A stretch of DNA of 10,725 bases, from assembly GCA_003229995.1 (NCBI GenBank), contig QIGJ01000085.1, positions 1 to 10,725 on the forward strand, read 5' to 3'. Below the pieces are notes generated by a model that had not been told where the DNA came from, did not search any database, and saw only the letters and a program-made list of their open reading frames with translations. Shown here in pieces: positions 9,163-10,725 of this stretch. The stretch comes from Gammaproteobacteria bacterium. GTDB lineage: Bacteria; Pseudomonadota; Gammaproteobacteria; SZUA-152. Numbering within the stretch: the first letter of the stretch is position 1; each line of letters starts with the position of its first letter. The translations under genes and the position numbers were made by a program.

Positions 9163-9204
9163 AAAAAACGAACAAAAAATTAGCAAAAAAAAGTTAAAAA
9201 AAAA
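9163..9204. promoter_or_regulatory. Phased A-tracts upstream of the rimP promoter
   Basis: On the plus strand four A-runs lie at 9163-9168, 9174-9179, 9185-9192 and 9196-9204. Their centres are spaced about 11, 12 and 11.5 bp, near the DNA helical repeat, an arrangement known to bend DNA. They lie roughly 67-108 bp upstream of the expected rimP start point, so a curvature or UP-like effect is plausible but inferred. The outermost run also serves as the U-tail of the terminator of the upstream RNA. Confidence 0.5.
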
Positions 9205-9222
9205 CCACGTTCACTCGTGGCC
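9196..9222 (-). terminator. Intrinsic terminator of the structured RNA upstream of rimP
   Basis: On the minus strand CCACG (9220-9216), a 6-nt loop AGTGAA and CGTGG (9209-9205) are followed at once by nine T (9204-9196), then AAC and a further eight T. This is a textbook Rho-independent terminator. It lies 65 bp upstream of the rimP promoter -35 box, so it either ends a separate transcript or attenuates read-through into the operon. Confidence 0.85.
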
Positions 9223-9402
9223 TTTACGATCCGTCCCCGAATCCTTGATTCCTCACGGAATCACTCAACTTTTCCCCGGCTGGTAGCCGGAACAGGCTAA
9301 CAGCGTCATCTACCATACTGGTAACAACCCGTGATTAGCCCCCAAACTCACTACTATCAACGCGCTACTACCGTTAATCGAGGGAGCCCACGCTTCGAAG
9401 TC
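9196..9402 (-). ncRNA. Unassigned structured RNA (small RNA or rimP-operon leader), ~205 nt
   Basis: Bounded by a promoter (-10 at 9413-9408) and a strong intrinsic terminator, with no credible protein or start codon with ribosome binding site. Several stems are visible in the minus-strand RNA: GCTCCC pairing with GGGGGC and, nested inside, ATTAACG with CGTTGAT; GGCTAA with TTAGCC enclosing TACCA-gta-TGGTA; CCGGCT-acc-AGCCGG; GATTCC-gtga-GGAATC; and the terminator. The GGGGGC and GGCTAA stems share bases, so they may be alternatives. The 3' third contains several GGA triplets (AGGA twice, ACGGA), as in CsrA/RsmA-binding RNAs, but fewer than typical RsmY/RsmZ. I compared it by eye with 6S, 4.5S, tmRNA, RNase P, GcvB, Spot 42 and common riboswitches and found no match. 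A terminated rimP leader has been proposed in enterobacteria; whether this is related is unknown. Confidence 0.6.
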
Positions 9403-9407
9403 GGCGG

Positions 9408-9437
9408 ATTATAACAACTCTTCCCCCCAATCCACAA
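9408..9437 (-). promoter_or_regulatory. Promoter of the structured RNA
   Basis: On the minus strand a perfect -10 TATAAT (9413-9408) has an 18-bp spacer to a weaker -35 TTGTGG (9437-9432). Expected start is near 9402. The spacer carries a G6 run; with the C-run on the other side of the -35 it makes a CCCCC...GGGGG dyad (9423-9444 on the plus strand). The -10 to terminator distance fits an RNA of about 205 nt. Confidence 0.65.
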
Positions 9438-9452
9438 TAGGGGGCAGCTAAA

Positions 9453-9542
9453 ATGTCTGATAACCGCAAAAAATACCCACCGCCATTTTCTATGCGCTTG
9501 ATGAGGGTCGGCCGGGATTCTGACGAAATCCACCGCCTCTAA
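9453..9542 (+). pseudogene. 5' fragment of a 'KYPPPFS-RL' accessory (MobC-like) gene
   Basis: An ATG 8 nt after GGGGG encodes MSDNRKKYPPPFSMRL. This is how a family of small accessory proteins of plasmids and integrated elements begins (KYPPPFSLRLT-EER..), some of which are annotated near mobilisation genes. After RL (16 codons, about 9500) the family sequence ends abruptly and 13 unrelated residues lead to TAA at 9542. The break coincides with the start of a Tn3-like terminal repeat, so I infer that the gene was interrupted by insertion. The family assignment rests on about 10 residues recalled from memory and its function is not established. Confidence 0.45.
9503..9542 (+). repeat. Candidate Tn3-family terminal inverted repeat
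   Basis: The stretch opening GAGGGTCGGCCGGGATTC and ending CTCTAA has the make-up of Tn3-family ends (about 38 bp, beginning GGG-TC.., with an A-rich/CCAC inner part and ending near TAA). It aligns loosely with the Tn4430-type end as I remember it. Its place is right: its inner edge is 19 bp beyond the transposase stop at 9562, and its outer edge is where the KYPPPFS gene breaks off. I could not find its partner to the right within the window. Confidence 0.45.
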
Positions 9543-9561
9543 CTCAAGCAGTTGATATTTA

Positions 9562-9758
9562 TTACAATAATTTGAGTTTGTAGTCCATGGGAATGATTTT
9601 CCTATCCAGATTCAACGTATAATTGCCAAATCGATTGATATGCCCAGTTCTGTACGGAGACAATCCCGCCAGGATTTCTGCGTCAAAATGTCCCGAAGCT
9701 CCTCTTCAGTCAGATCCGATTTGAAGCACGGATAGGCGGTCTCGTGAACACTGCTCAT
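9562..9758 (-). pseudogene. tnpA: Tn3-family transposase with a large internal deletion (N- and C-terminal ends only)
   Basis: From ATG 9758 the frame reads MSSVHETAYPCFKSDLTEEELRDI, the N-terminus of a Tn3-family transposase (DUF4158 type, HETAYPR-K--LT--EL). About 24 codons in, around 9690-9685, it joins in a different frame the sequence FDAEILAGLSPYRTGHINRF, then GNYTLNLDRKIIPMDYKLKLL and TAA at 9564-9562. That is the C-terminus of the same family (SPY-TEHINRFG-Y-L). About 65 of the roughly 1,000 residues of a full transposase remain, so all catalytic Asp and Glu residues are gone. An unrelated reading through the junction gives a 91-aa ORF (9887-9612) that is not a real protein. The remnant is divergent from the TA genes. 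Confidence 0.8.
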
Positions 9759-9830
9759 GCGTGGCTCGGTGAGATATCCCAATAAATGTTGCTTTGATGA
9801 AAATACGCTGGACAGCATATTATAATATAC

Positions 9831-9845
9831 ACCATATGGTATACT
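9831..9845 (+). promoter_or_regulatory. Extended -10 promoter and palindromic operator of the TA pair
   Basis: ACCATATGGT (9831-9840) is a perfect 10-bp palindrome whose flanks extend the dyad imperfectly (TATAC-ACCATATGGT-ATA). Its right half merges with TGG-TATACT, an extended -10 (TGn plus TATACT at 9840-9845). The start point expected from this -10 falls at 9852-9853, on the toxin ATG. No good -35 is visible. A second AT-rich -10-like box, TATAAT, is at 9821-9826 and could instead start a leader of ~20 nt. A regulator bound to the palindrome would block either promoter, as in autoregulated TA operons. Confidence 0.55.
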
Positions 9846-9852
9846 TTGCCAT

Positions 9853-10146
9853 ATGTCGGCACAATTAATCTTCCGGGATAAATACATCTACGCCGATGGG
9901 ACCATTCGCGAGATGGTGATTTGGCGTCTACCGGACACAGATAGCGAGAGGCCACATGGTCTTAAGTACCGGCTATATTACGGCCATTCTGACAAGTGTC
10001 TGGTGCGTTATGACAACGAACGGGGTAAAGGTGATCACCGGCATGAAGGTAGCCAGGAAGTACCGTACACCTTCATCTCGGTTGATCAATTGATCGAGGA
10101 TTTTAAGGCAGATATCGAACGCTTACGAGGAGAGCAGCATGAGTAA
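9853..10146 (+). CDS. TumE-like (DUF6516) toxin of a toxin-antitoxin pair
   Basis: The 97-aa product shows the DUF6516/TumE pattern: MVIWRLP after an acidic/aromatic N-terminus (residues 21-27), LKYRLYYG, then the strongly conserved VRYDNERGKGDHRH (about 51-64), and PYTF-SVDQLIEDFKADIERL at the end. Length fits the family (~100 aa). Members are predicted toxins always found beside a small winged-helix protein, as here; the biochemical activity is not something I can state from sequence, though the His/Arg/Asp-rich motif is the likely functional site. The start at 9853 fits the family N-terminus, yet no Shine-Dalgarno precedes it and the predicted start point coincides with the ATG, so leaderless translation is likely. 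It overlaps the antitoxin gene by 8 bp (ATGAGTAA). Gene order is toxin first. Confidence 0.8.
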   Translation: MSAQLIFRDKYIYADGTIREMVIWRLPDTDSERPHGLKYRLYYGHSDKCLVRYDNERGKGDHRHEGSQEVPYTFISVDQLIEDFKADIERLRGEQHE

Positions 10147-10501
10147 ACAACATATCCATATTGGCGTGGAAGATGCGGATCGTGGCTTTGAACGTTTCAC
10201 CGAAGCCTGGCACAAGGCCGAAGTCGGTGAGACCGAGCAAACGGAAATACACCTCAACTTCGAGGATTTTGCCATGCTGGCTTCGGTGCTGACGCCCAAG
10301 CGTCTGGAGTTGATGAAAACATTACGCCAGCATGGGCCGTTGAGTGTCCGGGCATTGTCAAAACAACTGGCGCGTGACTATAAAAATGTTCACGTTGATG
10401 CCAGCGCTCTGGAGGAAGTCGACCTTATCCAGCGTACCGAAGAAGGATTATTAGTAGCACCCTGGGATGTGATTGATGCTCATGTGCGGCTAGTGGCATA
10501 A
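10139..10501 (+). CDS. HVO_A0114-family winged-helix DNA-binding antitoxin
   Basis: The 120-aa protein has a MarR-like winged helix-turn-helix in its C-terminal half (about 54-118): LTPKRLELMKTLRQHGPLSV, ALSKQLARDYKNVHVDASAL, then EEVDLIQRTEEGLLVAPWDVI. The RDYKNVHVD--AL motif is typical of the HVO_A0114 group, which regularly partners DUF6516 toxins. The N-terminal ~45 residues are acidic (DAD, EVGETEQTEI) and probably bind the toxin. In contrast to the toxin, it has a strong ribosome binding site (GGAG, 6 nt before ATG) inside the end of the toxin gene, which would favour antitoxin synthesis. It is the likely binder of the upstream palindrome. The frame is intact, so the module appears functional although the neighbouring transposase is not. 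Confidence 0.8.
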   Translation: MSKQHIHIGVEDADRGFERFTEAWHKAEVGETEQTEIHLNFEDFAMLASVLTPKRLELMKTLRQHGPLSVRALSKQLARDYKNVHVDASALEEVDLIQRTEEGLLVAPWDVIDAHVRLVA

Positions 10502-10502
10502 G

Positions 10503-10538
10503 CTTAACTTGATTAAGGGGGACACACTTGATCAAGTG
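10503..10538. repeat. Two short palindromes downstream of the antitoxin gene
   Basis: CTTAA-cttga-TTAAG (10503-10517) is followed by the perfect 14-bp palindrome CACTTGATCAAGTG (10525-10538); both contain ACTTGAT. They begin 2 nt after the antitoxin stop. As RNA they could form weak hairpins, but no T-run follows on the plus strand, so I do not call a terminator. A protein-binding or recombination site is another possibility. Confidence 0.4.
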
Positions 10539-10725
10539 CTGGTTACTGTTTCCCAGCATTCAAAAGTGGATGGTAAGGAATGGGCACGCAATAACTTCCC
10601 GGTTTAGCGCCCGGATTTAGTCCGACTTCGTTCATTCTGATTGACGACGGCATGGATGCAGGAGGTAGAGCAACGCAGGAGCCGTTGCCGAACAAAAGTG
10701 CAGGAATAGTCGTTCTATTTCGAGC
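10539..10725. other. Right-edge stretch without a supported gene
   Basis: No coding region is supported. A small open frame from ATG 10652 (MDAGGRATQEPLPNKSAGIV..) runs off the edge but has no ribosome binding site; its wording (CATGGATGCAGGAGGTAGAG, CAACGCAGGAG) looks like recurrent intergenic DNA seen in gammaproteobacteria rather than a conserved protein. A promoter or the far end of the Tn3-derived element could lie here, but I see no clear match to the left terminal repeat. Confidence 0.3.

Noticed and set aside
9196..9402. tRNA (such as the tRNA-Leu or metY often found upstream of rimP) or a known RNA such as 6S or tmRNA
   Set aside because: No cloverleaf, anticodon arm or CCA end can be drawn, and recalled consensus elements of 6S, 4.5S, tmRNA and RNase P RNA are missing.
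9612..9887. 91-aa minus-strand ORF beginning MYLSRKINCADIW
   Set aside because: It merges antisense of the TA promoter and toxin start, the transposase N-terminus and an out-of-frame reading of the transposase C-terminus; only the Tn3 pieces are meaningful.
10560..10660. Possible right-hand Tn3 terminal repeat (minus strand ACTAAATCC.. resembling ACGAAATCC.. of the left end)
   Set aside because: Only about nine bases agree and the outer half does not match the left end; not enough to call an element boundary.

Overview
The window looks like the chromosome of a gammaproteobacterium. The minus strand carries the conserved order rimP, nusA, infB, rbfA, truB, and the protein sequences are recognisably gammaproteobacterial: TruB has its catalytic Asp at residue 48, NusA has two C-terminal acidic repeats, and IF2 has an extended charged N-terminal region. 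I cannot name a genus.

Right-to-left on the minus strand, the core reads as one translation and ribosome-maturation operon (about 9131 down to 2900). RimP and RbfA mature the 30S subunit, NusA controls elongation and termination, IF2 recruits initiator tRNA, and TruB makes pseudouridine 55 in tRNA. A good sigma70-type promoter lies about 35 bp upstream of the first possible rimP ATG. After truB the usual rpsO-pnp pair is absent; argC (arginine biosynthesis) follows, then a DUF2235 hydrolase gene that is frameshifted and runs off the left edge. Between argC and DUF2235 is a 383-base non-coding stretch with a REP-like palindrome and a 31-bp inverted repeat.

Upstream of rimP (about 9196-9437) is a compact transcription unit that encodes no protein: a promoter, about 200 nt rich in hairpins, and a clear intrinsic terminator. 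It is either an independent small RNA or a terminated leader of the rimP operon, and I do not recognise its family. A set of helically phased A-tracts lies between its terminator and the rimP promoter.

To the right (9450-10725) is a mobile-DNA scar. In order it holds the first 16 codons of a 'KYPPPFS-RL' accessory gene that is cut off abruptly, a Tn3-like terminal inverted-repeat candidate, and a Tn3-family transposase reduced to its N-terminal ~23 and C-terminal ~40 residues by an internal deletion. Divergent from that scar is an apparently intact toxin-antitoxin pair, a TumE-like (DUF6516) toxin and an HVO_A0114-type winged-helix antitoxin. Its toxin gene has no visible ribosome binding site and its promoter lies over a palindrome. 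The last 224 bases hold two short palindromes and no gene I can support.

The most interesting items are the unassigned structured RNA upstream of rimP and the architecture of the TA module inside the decayed Tn3 element.
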